Shown one piece after another: positions 41,149 through 49,854 of a stretch of DNA of 64,000 nt. Location of the stretch: contig NZ_CP035283.1 in NCBI RefSeq assembly GCF_004103755.1, forward strand, positions 620,001-684,000. The letters are read 5' to 3'. Source of the stretch: Caproiciproducens sp. NJN-50 (GTDB lineage: Bacteria > Bacillota > Clostridia > Oscillospirales > Acutalibacteraceae). Made by a program: the position numbers and the translations under genes. Numbering within the stretch: the stretch's first letter is position 1; each line of letters begins with the position of its first letter. A model generated the notes under the pieces. The model was given only the letters and a program-made list of their open reading frames with translations. It was not told the origin of the DNA and did not search any database.

Positions 41149-41177
41149 TTGACATCATACTTTTACAATTTTATAAT
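41149..41177 (+). promoter_or_regulatory. Consensus sigma-A promoter of the D-aminoacylase operon
   Basis: TTGACA (41149-41154), 17 bp, TATAAT (41172-41177). It drives transcription toward the deacylase at 41308 and is directly followed by a terminator-like hairpin. Confidence 0.8.
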
Positions 41178-41187
41178 GCAAATTATG

Positions 41188-41234
41188 AAGCGAAGGCGTG
41201 GATTTACAATCATCCATGAAACTTCGCTTTTTTT
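41188..41234 (+). terminator. Leader terminator (possible attenuator) 10 nt after the promoter
   Basis: AAGCGAAG (41188-41195) pairs with CTTCGCTT (41222-41229), and GTGGAT/ATCCAT form an inner stem; seven T follow (41228-41234). The predicted transcript start is near 41184, so transcripts would end after about 50 nt unless the hairpin is prevented. No gene on this strand lies upstream, so it is not an ordinary operon end. Confidence 0.65.
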
Positions 41235-41307
41235 AAATTCATTATTAGGCTGCTAAACAGTTAAGATCCGCCCTGCGGCGGCATCTGAATAAGGAGGCTT
41301 TCATTTC

Positions 41308-42906
41308 ATGTTGGACACATTGATCCGGAACGCAACCATTGTCGATGGATCGGGCAGGCCGGGATATGCCGGTTCGCTTGGAATTCAAAATGGGAAAATC
41401 GTGTTGGACCCTTCGGAAGAGGCCGGTTCCGTTGTCGACGGGTCGGGCTTGACCCTCTGCCCCGGGTTTATCGACAGCCACTCTCACCATGACCAGGTTT
41501 TCGACCCGGCGGTGGAAATCTATAACCTCTGTAAAATTTCGCAGGGGGTCACCACGGATGTGGTCGGCCAGTGCGGAATGTCGCCGTTTCCCGTTGCGCC
41601 GGAAAATCTGGAAACGATCCGCGGCCTTCTCGCCTCGTTCGATACGGAAGAGCAATTGGACCGGTTAAAGTATTTCACGGATTTCCAGCATTTTCTGGCT
41701 TACGCGGAGTCCCTTCCGAAAGCCTCCAACTTTGCGTTCAACTGCGGGCACTCGGTCCTGCGCGCGGCGGTAATGGGCACGGAAAACCGCAGGGCGACTC
41801 CGGCGGAACTTGAAAAAATGAAGGCCTATCTGAAAGAAGCGATGGAGCATGGCTGTTTCGGGCTGACGAGCGGGCTGATCTACATTCCGGGCGTGTATTC
41901 CGACACGCAGGAGCTGATCGAGCTGTGCAAGGTGATCCAGCCGTACGGCGGGGTTTACGCGACCCATATGAGAAACGAATCGGACGTTCTGGCGGACGCC
42001 GTGAAGGAGGCGATCTATATCGCCGAAACCGCGGGAGTGCCGCTGTTTATCTCCCACCACAAGGCGATGGGCGTGGCCAACTGGGGGCTTTCCAAAGAAA
42101 CGCTGCGCCTGGTTCACGCCGCGATCGGCCGGGGGGTCAAAGTCACCATCGACCAGTATCCCTATCTGGCGACGCAGACGATCCTGAACGTCTGTCTGCC
42201 GCCGCAGCTGTTCGCACAGGGCAAGGATCGGTTGGTCGAACAGTTAAAGGACCCGGCCGAGCGGAAAAAGATTGAAGCGGAAATGAGGAAAACGCCCGCT
42301 ACCTACGAAAACAACTATATCAATTGTCAGGGCTTTTCCGGCATTGTGGTTCTTTCCAGCCCCAACGTGCCGGAGGCGATCGGTCTGAGCGTAGCGGACT
42401 ACGCGAAAAAGGTCGGGAAGAGCGACTTCGACGCTTTCTTCGATTTAATGGTTGAGAACCACTGCGAGGGTCTGGCGGCGTATTTCGCCATGGACGAAAA
42501 GGACCTTCAGGCAATTTATATGGACGAAAACACCGTCGTCGGCTCGGACGGCATCATCACGGCGGATACTCCGGTTCATCCCCGAACTTACGGCACGTTC
42601 GCAAAGGCGATCGCTTACTTCTGCAAGGACAAAAAACTGCTGCCGTTTGAGCAGGCGGTCCGCAAGCAGACCTCTTTGACGGCGGAGCGCTGGGGCCTGA
42701 AAAACAAGGGTCTGATTGCCGACGGCTATGACGCGGACCTGGTTCTTTTAGATTTTGACGAGTACCGCGATTCTTCCGATTTCGTTCATACGCGCGAGCT
42801 TGCCAAAGGGGTCAAAAAGGTGTTTGTCAATGGGGAGGTCGTGTTTGAGGACGGAAAGCTGACGCAGGCCCGCCCCGGCAAATGTATCCTTCGAAGCCCC
42901 AAATAA
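41308..42906 (+). CDS. N-acyl-D-amino-acid deacylase (D-aminoacylase)
   Basis: The 532-residue amidohydrolase has the metal-site motif GFIDSHSHHDQVF at residues 53-65, the Cys motif VVGQCGMSPFP near 87, ATHMRNE near 222, and SHHKAMG near 250. These match zinc D-aminoacylases that hydrolyse N-acyl-D-amino acids to a free D-amino acid and a carboxylate. No signal peptide is present, so it works in the cytoplasm on imported substrates. The ATG has AAGGAGG upstream. It heads a set of four catabolic genes and has a paralogue at the end of the set. Confidence 0.9.
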   Translation: MLDTLIRNATIVDGSGRPGYAGSLGIQNGKIVLDPSEEAGSVVDGSGLTLCPGFIDSHSHHDQVFDPAVEIYNLCKISQGVTTDVVGQCGMSPFPVAPENLETIRGLLASFDTEEQLDRLKYFTDFQHFLAYAESLPKASNFAFNCGHSVLRAAVMGTENRRATPAELEKMKAYLKEAMEHGCFGLTSGLIYIPGVYSDTQELIELCKVIQPYGGVYATHMRNESDVLADAVKEAIYIAETAGVPLFISHHKAMGVANWGLSKETLRLVHAAIGRGVKVTIDQYPYLATQTILNVCLPPQLFAQGKDRLVEQLKDPAERKKIEAEMRKTPATYENNYINCQGFSGIVVLSSPNVPEAIGLSVADYAKKVGKSDFDAFFDLMVENHCEGLAAYFAMDEKDLQAIYMDENTVVGSDGIITADTPVHPRTYGTFAKAIAYFCKDKKLLPFEQAVRKQTSLTAERWGLKNKGLIADGYDADLVLLDFDEYRDSSDFVHTRELAKGVKKVFVNGEVVFEDGKLTQARPGKCILRSPK

Positions 42907-42930
42907 CGATTTACGCCGCTGTTGTGAGAA

Positions 42931-42966
42931 GAAAGGCGCATATCCGGGGGATATGCACCTTTCTTG
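42931..42966 (+). terminator. Terminator-like hairpin between deacylase and dpaL
   Basis: A 13-bp stem with one mismatch (42931-42943 with 42951-42963) is followed by TTTCTTGCTC. Partial termination would favour the first deacylase over the downstream genes. Confidence 0.55.
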
Positions 42967-43020
42967 CTCTGACCGGGACTCGGGGTCCCGGATGAAACAG
43001 AGAGGAAAGGGGAATATTCA

Positions 43021-44226
43021 TTGGATTTTCAATGGATCACCAATGAACAGGAAAAAGCCCGGCTTGACGGCGGGCTTGAATTTTTATCGGCGCAGGCCGT
43101 GAAGCCGGTCCGGGATTTTCACGCTGAATTTTCCGAATACCGTCCTACACCGCTCGTCCCGCTGAAAAATCTCTCCGCGGAGCTTGGACTGAAAAGCATC
43201 TCGGTAAAAGACGAATCCCTGCGCATGGGCCTGAATTCTTTTAAAATGCTGGGCAGCTCTTACGCGGTCGGACGGCTGATCGCGCAGAAGCTGGGCAGAG
43301 ACTTTGAGAAAATGAAGTTCGAAGAGTTCTGCGCGGAGAAAACACGCGAAAGGCTTGGAAATCTGGTATTCGCGACGGCGACGGACGGAAACCACGGGCG
43401 CGGCCTGGCCTGGACCGCCAACCGCCTCGGCTATTCTTCCGTCGTGTTTCTTCCGAAGGGCTCCTCGGAAGAGCGCGTCCGCAATATTGCGAACAACGGA
43501 GCGCAGACTTTCGTCACGGACCGAAACTATGACGATACCGTGCGGCTGATGATCGGAGAGGCTTCGCGGAACGGATGGCAGATCGTCCAGGACACATCGT
43601 GGGAAGGGTACGGCGAGGTTCCGCGGTGGATCATGCAGGGCTATACCACCATTGCGTCTGAATTTCTGAGTCAGGCCGCCGAAGAAGGAATTCCAGCCCC
43701 GACGCATCTTTTCCTGCAGGCGGGCGTCGGATCGTTTGCCGTCGCAATGGCCGCTTTTTTCCGGGCCGCTTTCCCTTCTGCTCCGCCCCGAGTGATCGTT
43801 GTGGAGCCGAACAAGGCGGACTGTTTTTACCGGTCGGCGGAACAGGGGGGAATGACGGCGGTCGGCGGCGATCTGGATTCGATCATGGCCGGGCTTTCCT
43901 GCGGCGAGCCCAGTCCCATCGCGTGGTCCGTCTTAAAGGACAGCGCGGCGTTCCTTTCGGTTCCGGATTGGGTGACCGCCCGGGGCATGAGAATGTACTC
44001 CGCTCCCTGCGGCGATGACCGGCGCGTCGTCTCCGGCGAATCCGGCGCCGTCACCCTCGGGGCGCTCAGCCTGATCATGCAGCGCGGAGAATACGCGCCG
44101 CTGAAGGAGGCGCTGGGCCTGGACGGGACTTCCTCCGTGCTTCTGGTCAGCACGGAAGGCGACACCTGCCGGGAGATGTACCGGAGGATCGTGTGGGAGG
44201 GGGAATACGGCAGTGCGGCTGAGTGA
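43021..44226 (+). CDS. dpaL: Diaminopropionate ammonia-lyase (YgeX type)
   Basis: The 401-residue fold-II PLP enzyme has the Lys motif LRMGLNSFKMLGSSYA near residue 65, TATDGNHGRGLAW near 118, and a glycine-rich QAGVGSFA near 236. The family converts D- and L-2,3-diaminopropionate to pyruvate and ammonia, and some members also act on D-serine. The start is TTG at 43021, with GAGAGGAAAGGGG upstream. The YgeY gene overlaps its end by 14 bp, the same pair as ygeX-ygeY in E. coli. The product pyruvate and ammonia would feed fermentation. Confidence 0.92.
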   Translation: MDFQWITNEQEKARLDGGLEFLSAQAVKPVRDFHAEFSEYRPTPLVPLKNLSAELGLKSISVKDESLRMGLNSFKMLGSSYAVGRLIAQKLGRDFEKMKFEEFCAEKTRERLGNLVFATATDGNHGRGLAWTANRLGYSSVVFLPKGSSEERVRNIANNGAQTFVTDRNYDDTVRLMIGEASRNGWQIVQDTSWEGYGEVPRWIMQGYTTIASEFLSQAAEEGIPAPTHLFLQAGVGSFAVAMAAFFRAAFPSAPPRVIVVEPNKADCFYRSAEQGGMTAVGGDLDSIMAGLSCGEPSPIAWSVLKDSAAFLSVPDWVTARGMRMYSAPCGDDRRVVSGESGAVTLGALSLIMQRGEYAPLKEALGLDGTSSVLLVSTEGDTCREMYRRIVWEGEYGSAAE

Positions 44227-45394
44227 GGAAAGGAAAACAGAGCTGATTGCGCTTTGCAGGGATTTGATCCGGATCAGGAGCGATTCCGGCTGCGAGGGAC
44301 AGATGGTGGAAAAGCTGAAGCAGGTTTTCACCGGATTCGGATTCGAGTTTCAGGTGGATCGGTTCGGCAGCATCACGGCCCATAAAAAAGGGCGGGACGG
44401 GGGGCCGAAGCTCCTGTTCGACGGGCATGTCGACACGGTTCCGGCGCAGCCCGCGGACTGGGAGCATGACCCCTGGGGCGCGGAGATGGAAAACGGAAAA
44501 ATCTACGGGCGCGGCGCCTCCGATATGAAAGGTGCGGTTGCGGCGATGATCTGCGCCGCAAAGTATTTCGCGGAGGATCACCCCGGTTTTGCCGGGGACC
44601 TGTACCTGAGCTGCACCGTGCAGGAGGAGAGCTTTGAGGGCGTCGCCGCGGGCGAGGTGGCGCGGACGGTACGGCCGGACTTTGTCGTAATCGGAGAGGC
44701 GACGGAACTGGCGCTGAACATCGGACAGCGCGGCCGGGCGGAAATCGTCGCTGAGGCATTCGGCAGGGCCGCGCATTCCGCGAATCCGGAAAAGGGAATC
44801 AATGCCGTTTCCCTGATGTGCGAGCTTCTGAAGGAATTTGAAGATCTTCCGGAGGTCCGGGATGAATTTCTCGGAAAAGGGATTCTGGTCCCGACGGATA
44901 TCGCTTCAAAGCCTTATCCGGGTCTGTCGGTGGTTCCCGAATACTGCCGTGTGACGTTTGACAGAAGACTGCTGACCGGGGAGACGGAGGAGTCAGTTCT
45001 GCTCCCCCTGCGGGCCGCCGCGGACCGGCTGGCCGCGTCTTACCCCGGAGCGGGCGTGAAAATTTTCTATGCCTATGGGAAAATGCCGTGCTACACGGGA
45101 GAGACCATCGAGGGCCTTCGCTTTTTCCCCGCCTGGAAATTCGGGGCGGAGGAGGACTTTGTCTCCGCCATGCGGAAAAGCCTTCAGAACGCGGGGATTC
45201 CGGCGCCGCTTTCCCATTACAGCTTTTGCACGAACGGGAGCCGGTTTGCCGGGCAGGCCGGCATTCGGACGGTCGGGTTCGGTCCGTCGCCGGAAAACCT
45301 GGCCCATACTGTCGACGAATTTATCGGGCTGGAACAGCTCTGCGGCGCGTGTGCCGGATATTCGGCCCTGTCCAAAGCGGTACTCTGCCGTTAA
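44213..45394 (+). CDS. ygeY: YgeY-family M20 metallohydrolase
   Basis: The 393-residue protein is an M20 di-metal peptidase/deacylase: LLFDGHVDTVP near residue 64, GRGASDMKGAVA near 100, VQEESFEG near 138, and a dimerisation domain in the middle. The YgeY group is named for linkage with selenium-dependent hydrolases in other bacteria, none of which is seen here. Its substrate is not proven; an amide-linked diaminopropionate or peptide is plausible because it overlaps the lyase gene by 14 bp. The start is GTG at 44213. Confidence 0.9.
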   Translation: MRLSEERKTELIALCRDLIRIRSDSGCEGQMVEKLKQVFTGFGFEFQVDRFGSITAHKKGRDGGPKLLFDGHVDTVPAQPADWEHDPWGAEMENGKIYGRGASDMKGAVAAMICAAKYFAEDHPGFAGDLYLSCTVQEESFEGVAAGEVARTVRPDFVVIGEATELALNIGQRGRAEIVAEAFGRAAHSANPEKGINAVSLMCELLKEFEDLPEVRDEFLGKGILVPTDIASKPYPGLSVVPEYCRVTFDRRLLTGETEESVLLPLRAAADRLAASYPGAGVKIFYAYGKMPCYTGETIEGLRFFPAWKFGAEEDFVSAMRKSLQNAGIPAPLSHYSFCTNGSRFAGQAGIRTVGFGPSPENLAHTVDEFIGLEQLCGACAGYSALSKAVLCR

Positions 45395-45428
45395 AAGCGG
45401 CCCGTTCTAAAGAAAAGGGGGAATCTGT

Positions 45429-47003
45429 TTGGGACTTCTGGTTCGCGGAGGCATGATCGTGGACGGCTCTGGGGGACCGCCTTTCAAGGGTGACCTTCTG
45501 ATTCGGGAGGATAAAGTCGCGGAAATCGGACGGCGGATTGACCGGGAGAATGTCCCTGTCCTGGACGCCGAGAACAAAGTGGTTTGTCCGGGATTCATCG
45601 ATACACACAGTCATTCCGACCTGCGCGTCCTGACGGAACCGGACCTGCCGCCGAAAATTTCGCAGGGCATCACCACCGAAATCTACGGGCAGGACGGCGT
45701 TTCACTGGCTCCTTTGCCGAAGCCGTATCGCAGCGGTTGGTCGAAAAACATCTCCGGACTGCTTGGCGATCTGAACTCCGCCTGGCGCGGGGAAAGTGTT
45801 CCGGACTATTTTGAGGCGGTCAGACGGGCCGGGCCGGTCAACAATATTCTCTATCTAGTTCCCCACGGCAACATCCGGATGCAGGCGATGGGCCTGGAAG
45901 GGCGCGCTGCCGAAGCCGGGGAGATCGGGCGGATGAAGGACCTGCTTTCGGAAAATCTGGACGCGGGCTGTCCGGGCATGTCCACCGGGTTGATTTACCC
46001 GCCCTGCGCGTTCGCGGAGACCGGGGAGCTGGAGGCGCTGTGCGTGGTTTTGGCGGAAAAAGGGAAGCCGCTTGTCGTCCATCAGCGCAGCGAGGCCGGC
46101 CGGATTCTGGAATCCATGCAGGAATTGATTTGGATCGCCCGGCGGACCGGTGTGAAGGTTCATATCTCCCATTTCAAGCTGGCCGGAAAAAATAACTGGC
46201 ACCTGCTTGACCACCTGCTCGAAACGCTGGAAGGCGCAAGGCGGGAGGGCCTTGATTTCAGCTTCGACCTGTATCCCTATACCGCGGGCAGCACCATGTT
46301 TTCCGCGATTCTGCCGCCGTGGGCACTTTCCGGCGGGACCGAGCGGATGCTGGAGCGCCTGAAAAACGCGCGGACGCGGGAAAAGATCAGGGACTGCATT
46401 CTCCACCCGGACGGAAGCTGGGACAATTTCATCGAGTTCGCGGGAGTGGAAAACATTTATATCACGGATGCGGCGCGGCATCCGGAGGCGGTGGGGAAAA
46501 ATCTGGTTCAAATCGGCGGCCTGTACGGCTGCGATCCGATGGAGGCGTCGTTCCGCCTCCTGGCGGAGGAGGAAAATCGGGTCGGCATGGTTGATTATTA
46601 CGGCAATGAGGAAACTTTGGTTCGCATGATGCAGTCGGAAGGCCAGAATTTCTGTACGGACGGGCTTTTGGGAGGAACGCCCCACCCCCGCGTTTACGGC
46701 TCCTTTCCCCGTGTGATCGCCCGATATGTCCGGGAAAAAAAGGTCATGAGCCTGGAACAGGCGGTCCATAAAATGGCGGAAGTTCCCGCCCGGCGCTTCG
46801 GCATCGAGGGAAGAGGCTCCATCCGGAAAGGCTGCTTTGCCGACCTGGTCGTATTCGACCCCCTTACGATCCGCGACACCGCAACCTATCTGGAACCGCG
46901 CAGCCTCAGTGAGGGAATCGAGGCGGTTCTGGTCAACGGCAGGATTTGCTACCTTGCGGGGAGGGGAGTCCTGGGCCGCGGCGGCCGTGTCTTGCACGGA
47001 TAA
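45429..47003 (+). CDS. Second D-aminoacylase/N-acyl-D-amino-acid deacylase family protein
   Basis: The 524-residue amidohydrolase has GFIDTHSHSDLRVL near residue 55, VHISHFKLAGKNNW near 240, and a C-terminal DLVVFDPLTI segment shared with the first deacylase. Where the first enzyme has GQCG it reads GQDGVSLAP, so the Cys that bridges the metal in D-aminoacylase is missing. That change suggests a different substrate or metal site. The start is TTG with AAAAGGGGG upstream, 34 bp after ygeY. It closes the catabolic operon, just before a bidirectional terminator. Confidence 0.87.
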   Translation: MGLLVRGGMIVDGSGGPPFKGDLLIREDKVAEIGRRIDRENVPVLDAENKVVCPGFIDTHSHSDLRVLTEPDLPPKISQGITTEIYGQDGVSLAPLPKPYRSGWSKNISGLLGDLNSAWRGESVPDYFEAVRRAGPVNNILYLVPHGNIRMQAMGLEGRAAEAGEIGRMKDLLSENLDAGCPGMSTGLIYPPCAFAETGELEALCVVLAEKGKPLVVHQRSEAGRILESMQELIWIARRTGVKVHISHFKLAGKNNWHLLDHLLETLEGARREGLDFSFDLYPYTAGSTMFSAILPPWALSGGTERMLERLKNARTREKIRDCILHPDGSWDNFIEFAGVENIYITDAARHPEAVGKNLVQIGGLYGCDPMEASFRLLAEEENRVGMVDYYGNEETLVRMMQSEGQNFCTDGLLGGTPHPRVYGSFPRVIARYVREKKVMSLEQAVHKMAEVPARRFGIEGRGSIRKGCFADLVVFDPLTIRDTATYLEPRSLSEGIEAVLVNGRICYLAGRGVLGRGGRVLHG

Positions 47004-47057
47004 CCAAAAAGGAAGTGGAATCGCGGACGTTCAAAGGGCATGAAGGAAATTGGACGA

Positions 47058-47091
47058 AGAAAAAGCGCGCGTCAGGAGGAGTGCTTTTTCT
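47058..47091. terminator. Bidirectional terminator between the deacylase operon and the GGDEF gene
   Basis: AGAAAAAGCGC pairs with GTGCTTTTTCT (one G-U). The hairpin reaches into the last codons of the diguanylate cyclase gene on the minus strand and has T-tracts on both sides. Confidence 0.65.
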
Positions 47092-48082
47092 GTTTATCCT
47101 GGTACAGGGAGTGGTCCGCCTGCGTCAGGACCTGGCCCACCGTGCCGTCCACCCGGACGGACGCGGAGCTGAAGCTGATGTCCGCGGCTCCATTGTACGG
47201 CGTAATAAAATCCTGAAAAGAGTTTTTTATTCCCTCCAGACGCTGCGACAGCTCGTTTTTGTCCCCATAGTAAATGACGGCGAATTCATCCCCGCCCCAG
47301 CGGCTGACGTTGTTGCGGCCGTATCCGAAAGATTCCTGGAGCAGGTCGGCCAGTTTTTGAAGGACCTTGTCTCCGACGGAGTGGCCGTACGTGTCGTTTG
47401 CCCTTTTGAAGTTGTCCACGTCGATCAGTACGAGGTACGCCGGATTCTCCCGGTCCAGGGCGGCCTCTTCGATCGCTTTGTTGAACATCCTCCGGTTGTA
47501 AAGGCCCGTCAGGGCGTCGATATTGGCATATTCATCCAGCTTGGCGTTGACCCGTTCGTATTCCTTGGCAAAGTGAAGGATAATGAAAAATGAAACCAGC
47601 AGCAGGATGGGAATCTGAATCATGCGGTCGACAAATTGGCTCCGCTCCGAGTAAACCATGACCAGATCGGGGTGAAAGTATTCGGCGGCGTGCAGCGCCA
47701 TGAATACCACAACCAACCCGAACGCCAGAAAAATGCGCCGCCAGCCGGAAAAAAGATAGGTGGTGCTGATCAGCAGGAGGAACACATATCCGACGGCGTT
47801 GTTATTGCTTCCGCCCGAATCTAGGAAGGCAAAGGGGAGAAAAAGAAAAATCAGGAACACGAACGCCGAAAACATCATATGAACGCGATATTTTTCGCGC
47901 TTTAGCAAAAAAAGCGCTGTCGTACAGATCAAAAAAAGGACAACCCATTTTATGCTGAGCCGAAGCGGAAATGCGCAGAGACCGTTGCCGATGATGCAGA
48001 CCACGGACAGGCCGGCCCCCGCGATTGCGGTTGCCCTGTAGAAACGGACCTGAATACCGGACCGGTCCATTTTCCTCACCAT
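47072..48082 (-). CDS. Membrane-bound diguanylate cyclase (GGDEF)
   Basis: The 336-residue protein has about six TM helices in residues 15-170 without a recognised sensor domain, then a GGDEF domain from about 180. The active site reads SRWGGDEFAVIYYG and the substrate helix includes DVDNFKRANDTYGHSVGD, as in active cyclases that make c-di-GMP. No RxxD inhibitory site precedes the GGDEF motif. A -10 TATAAT lies at 48139-48144 on the minus strand. It is a single gene next to the glycosylation island and may influence motility or surface properties; that link is inferred. Confidence 0.9.
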   Translation of the reverse strand: MVRKMDRSGIQVRFYRATAIAGAGLSVVCIIGNGLCAFPLRLSIKWVVLFLICTTALFLLKREKYRVHMMFSAFVFLIFLFLPFAFLDSGGSNNNAVGYVFLLLISTTYLFSGWRRIFLAFGLVVVFMALHAAEYFHPDLVMVYSERSQFVDRMIQIPILLLVSFFIILHFAKEYERVNAKLDEYANIDALTGLYNRRMFNKAIEEAALDRENPAYLVLIDVDNFKRANDTYGHSVGDKVLQKLADLLQESFGYGRNNVSRWGGDEFAVIYYGDKNELSQRLEGIKNSFQDFITPYNGAADISFSSASVRVDGTVGQVLTQADHSLYQDKQKKHSS

Positions 48083-48293
48083 TCTTTCCCTTTCGCCGAA
48101 AAAATCGAATTGCGGTGTTGATACGACAGCTTTTTTATATTATATCAAAAAATGGAAAGCAAATCAAAAGGACTTCAGGGAGCACGGCGCTTCTTCATTT
48201 TCCACAATCGCGTGGGAGGCGGCAATGGGAAAGGCTGTCCACATCCTGATCCTGCCAGGTTTCCCCGCGCCGAATCTTTTGACCGGGTTGATG

Positions 48294-48321
48294 AAAGGGC
48301 CGTCCCTTCGGGCGGCCCTTT
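48294..48321 (-). terminator. Hairpin after the short DUF4183 gene
   Basis: AAAGGGCCG (48294-48302) pairs with CGGCCCTTT (48313-48321) 5 bp beyond the stop on the minus strand. No clear T-tract follows. Confidence 0.5.
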
Positions 48322-48325
48322 GAGG

Positions 48326-48679
48326 TCAAGGAATCACTACGCTGTTCTGATCGATTTTTGCAAGGCCGAGAGTAATAGGGGCGCTGCGGGGAATCGTGTA
48401 GCTGCTGGTCCCGGGGTTCAGAAGATGAATGTTGGAAGCGGTGTTGACGGAATAGAAAACGCTCTGCTGCAGTACGCCGTTGACGACCAGATTGTAGTAT
48501 CCGTTCGATTTTGCGGGGAAGGACGCGGGCGTGCCGCCGCTGCCCGTGGACCATTTTGTCCTTGAAAGCTGGAAACTGGCGCCGGATGCCACAGTGATCG
48601 CCGCGGTTGCCGTATAGTAGTAGTTGGTGTCCGTGATGGCCGGAGCTGTGGCCGCGAGCTTAAATAATTTAAGTGCCAT
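48326..48679 (-). CDS. DUF4183 protein, single domain
   Basis: The 117-residue protein starts MALKLFKLAA and has the family core YYNLVVNGVLQQSVFY near residue 68. The N-terminal half is Thr/Ala/Ser-rich, offering many hydroxyl groups that could accept O-linked sugars. The family occurs mostly in spore-forming Firmicutes and is often linked with spore surface layers; a function is not proven. The ATG at 48679 has GGGAG upstream, and a CATA-N3-TA -10-like box lies 128 bp upstream. It follows the glycosyltransferase end of the nonulosonic-acid island but appears to have its own promoter. Confidence 0.82.
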   Translation of the reverse strand: MALKLFKLAATAPAITDTNYYYTATAAITVASGASFQLSRTKWSTGSGGTPASFPAKSNGYYNLVVNGVLQQSVFYSVNTASNIHLLNPGTSSYTIPRSAPITLGLAKIDQNSVVIP

Positions 48680-48806
48680 TTTATTGTCTCCCTCTCTTAC
48701 CATAACAACTTTAATACGGGATGGTTCTTTTTCCCGGGCGGAACGAGTGAATCGGTCCGTTGCCGCCGGTTCATTGGAAACAAAAGTACGCCGTATTAAG
48801 TTACTC

Positions 48807-48815
48807 TATTCTATG
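48807..48815 (-). promoter_or_regulatory. Possible sigma-K-type -10 box for the short DUF4183 gene
   Basis: CATAGAATA on the minus strand matches CATA-N3-TA. A matching -35 AC is not clear and the leader would be long, so this is weak evidence. Confidence 0.25.
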
Positions 48816-48870
48816 TTACAGCCACTATTCATGACAATCGGGGAGCCGCTTATTTATTGGCGGAATTCCG

Positions 48871-49854
48871 CTATGGAGCCGGACCCATTTCCTCCCACAT
48901 CTCCTGAAGAACGGAGGGGGGAATCTCCGGACCGGGCACGTAGGCGTTCGGCCTTTTCCGGAGGGCCAGGCAGGTTTCCAGATCTTCTACCGCTTCCCGG
49001 CTCCTGCCAAGCCTTCGGTAAAGTTCGGCGCGCAATGCGAGAAGGTCGTTATAGAAGGTGAAAGCCTGGATCCCCTCCGTTAGGACCTGCTCCGCTTCTT
49101 CATACCGCTCCAGTGTCAGAAGGGAATAGCCGTAACATTTATAAAGGTGCGGGACGTACAGGCAGCCGCCGGTGACCGCCTGACGCGCCAGCTCAAACTG
49201 GCCGGCGCTCTCTTCATACTTTTCCAGGTTGAGAAGTTCGATCCCTTCCAGGTACCGCACGTAGCCGTCCTGCGGGCGTTCCTTTTGGTCTTCTTTCAGC
49301 AGCCGGATCCGCTCCTTTAGCTGCCAGCCCGCGGTTCTTTCCCCGCGGTGCGCAATCCGGAGGCGGGAATCCTGTAGGGAGTATAAAATTTCATCTGGAA
49401 TATATTCAAAGGAGCGGTACTGAAAACGATATTCTTTTCGGTTCCGGATCAGCCGGAGAAATTGCGCGGGGGAGGAGATTCCCCTTTCATCCTGACGGTA
49501 GTCCACATAGATAAGATAACCCTCGGCGTTGGGATTCCTCAGAAGGAGTCTCAATTCCGCCCGCTGCTTCGGTGAGATCATCTCATCCGCCTGCAGGAAC
49601 AGGACCCATTTTCCGGCTGCGCGTTCCATGCAGAAGTTTTTGATTTTGCTGAAATCATTTTCCCATTGGGGCTGATATACTGTGGCTCCCGCCCGGCTTG
49701 CCAGTTCGCGGGTGCGGTCGCCGGAACCGAGGTCCGCGACTAAAATCTCGTCGGCTGTTTCTTTCATCTCATTCAGGCAGTCCGGCAAAAACAGTTCGTC
49801 GTTTTTTGTAATCACGCACAGGCTTAGCTGCTTGATTGCCTCCATCCTTTTCAT
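48871..49854 (-). CDS. Family 2 glycosyltransferase with C-terminal TPR-like repeats
   Basis: The 327-residue protein has a GT2 domain at residues 1-110: LSLCVITKNDELFLPDCL, ADLGSGDRT, and FLQADE as the metal-binding DxD-type site. Helical repeats of TPR type follow from about 190 to 300 (for example YSLLTLERYEEAEQVLTEGI). GT2-TPR proteins extend glycans on surface proteins in several bacteria. I place the start at 49854, overlapping the Maf stop as ATGA; a longer reading into the Maf gene is not supported. It is the last gene of the operon and may add a further sugar to the Maf product. Confidence 0.85.
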   Translation of the reverse strand: MKRMEAIKQLSLCVITKNDELFLPDCLNEMKETADEILVADLGSGDRTRELASRAGATVYQPQWENDFSKIKNFCMERAAGKWVLFLQADEMISPKQRAELRLLLRNPNAEGYLIYVDYRQDERGISSPAQFLRLIRNRKEYRFQYRSFEYIPDEILYSLQDSRLRIAHRGERTAGWQLKERIRLLKEDQKERPQDGYVRYLEGIELLNLEKYEESAGQFELARQAVTGGCLYVPHLYKCYGYSLLTLERYEEAEQVLTEGIQAFTFYNDLLALRAELYRRLGRSREAVEDLETCLALRKRPNAYVPGPEIPPSVLQEMWEEMGPAP

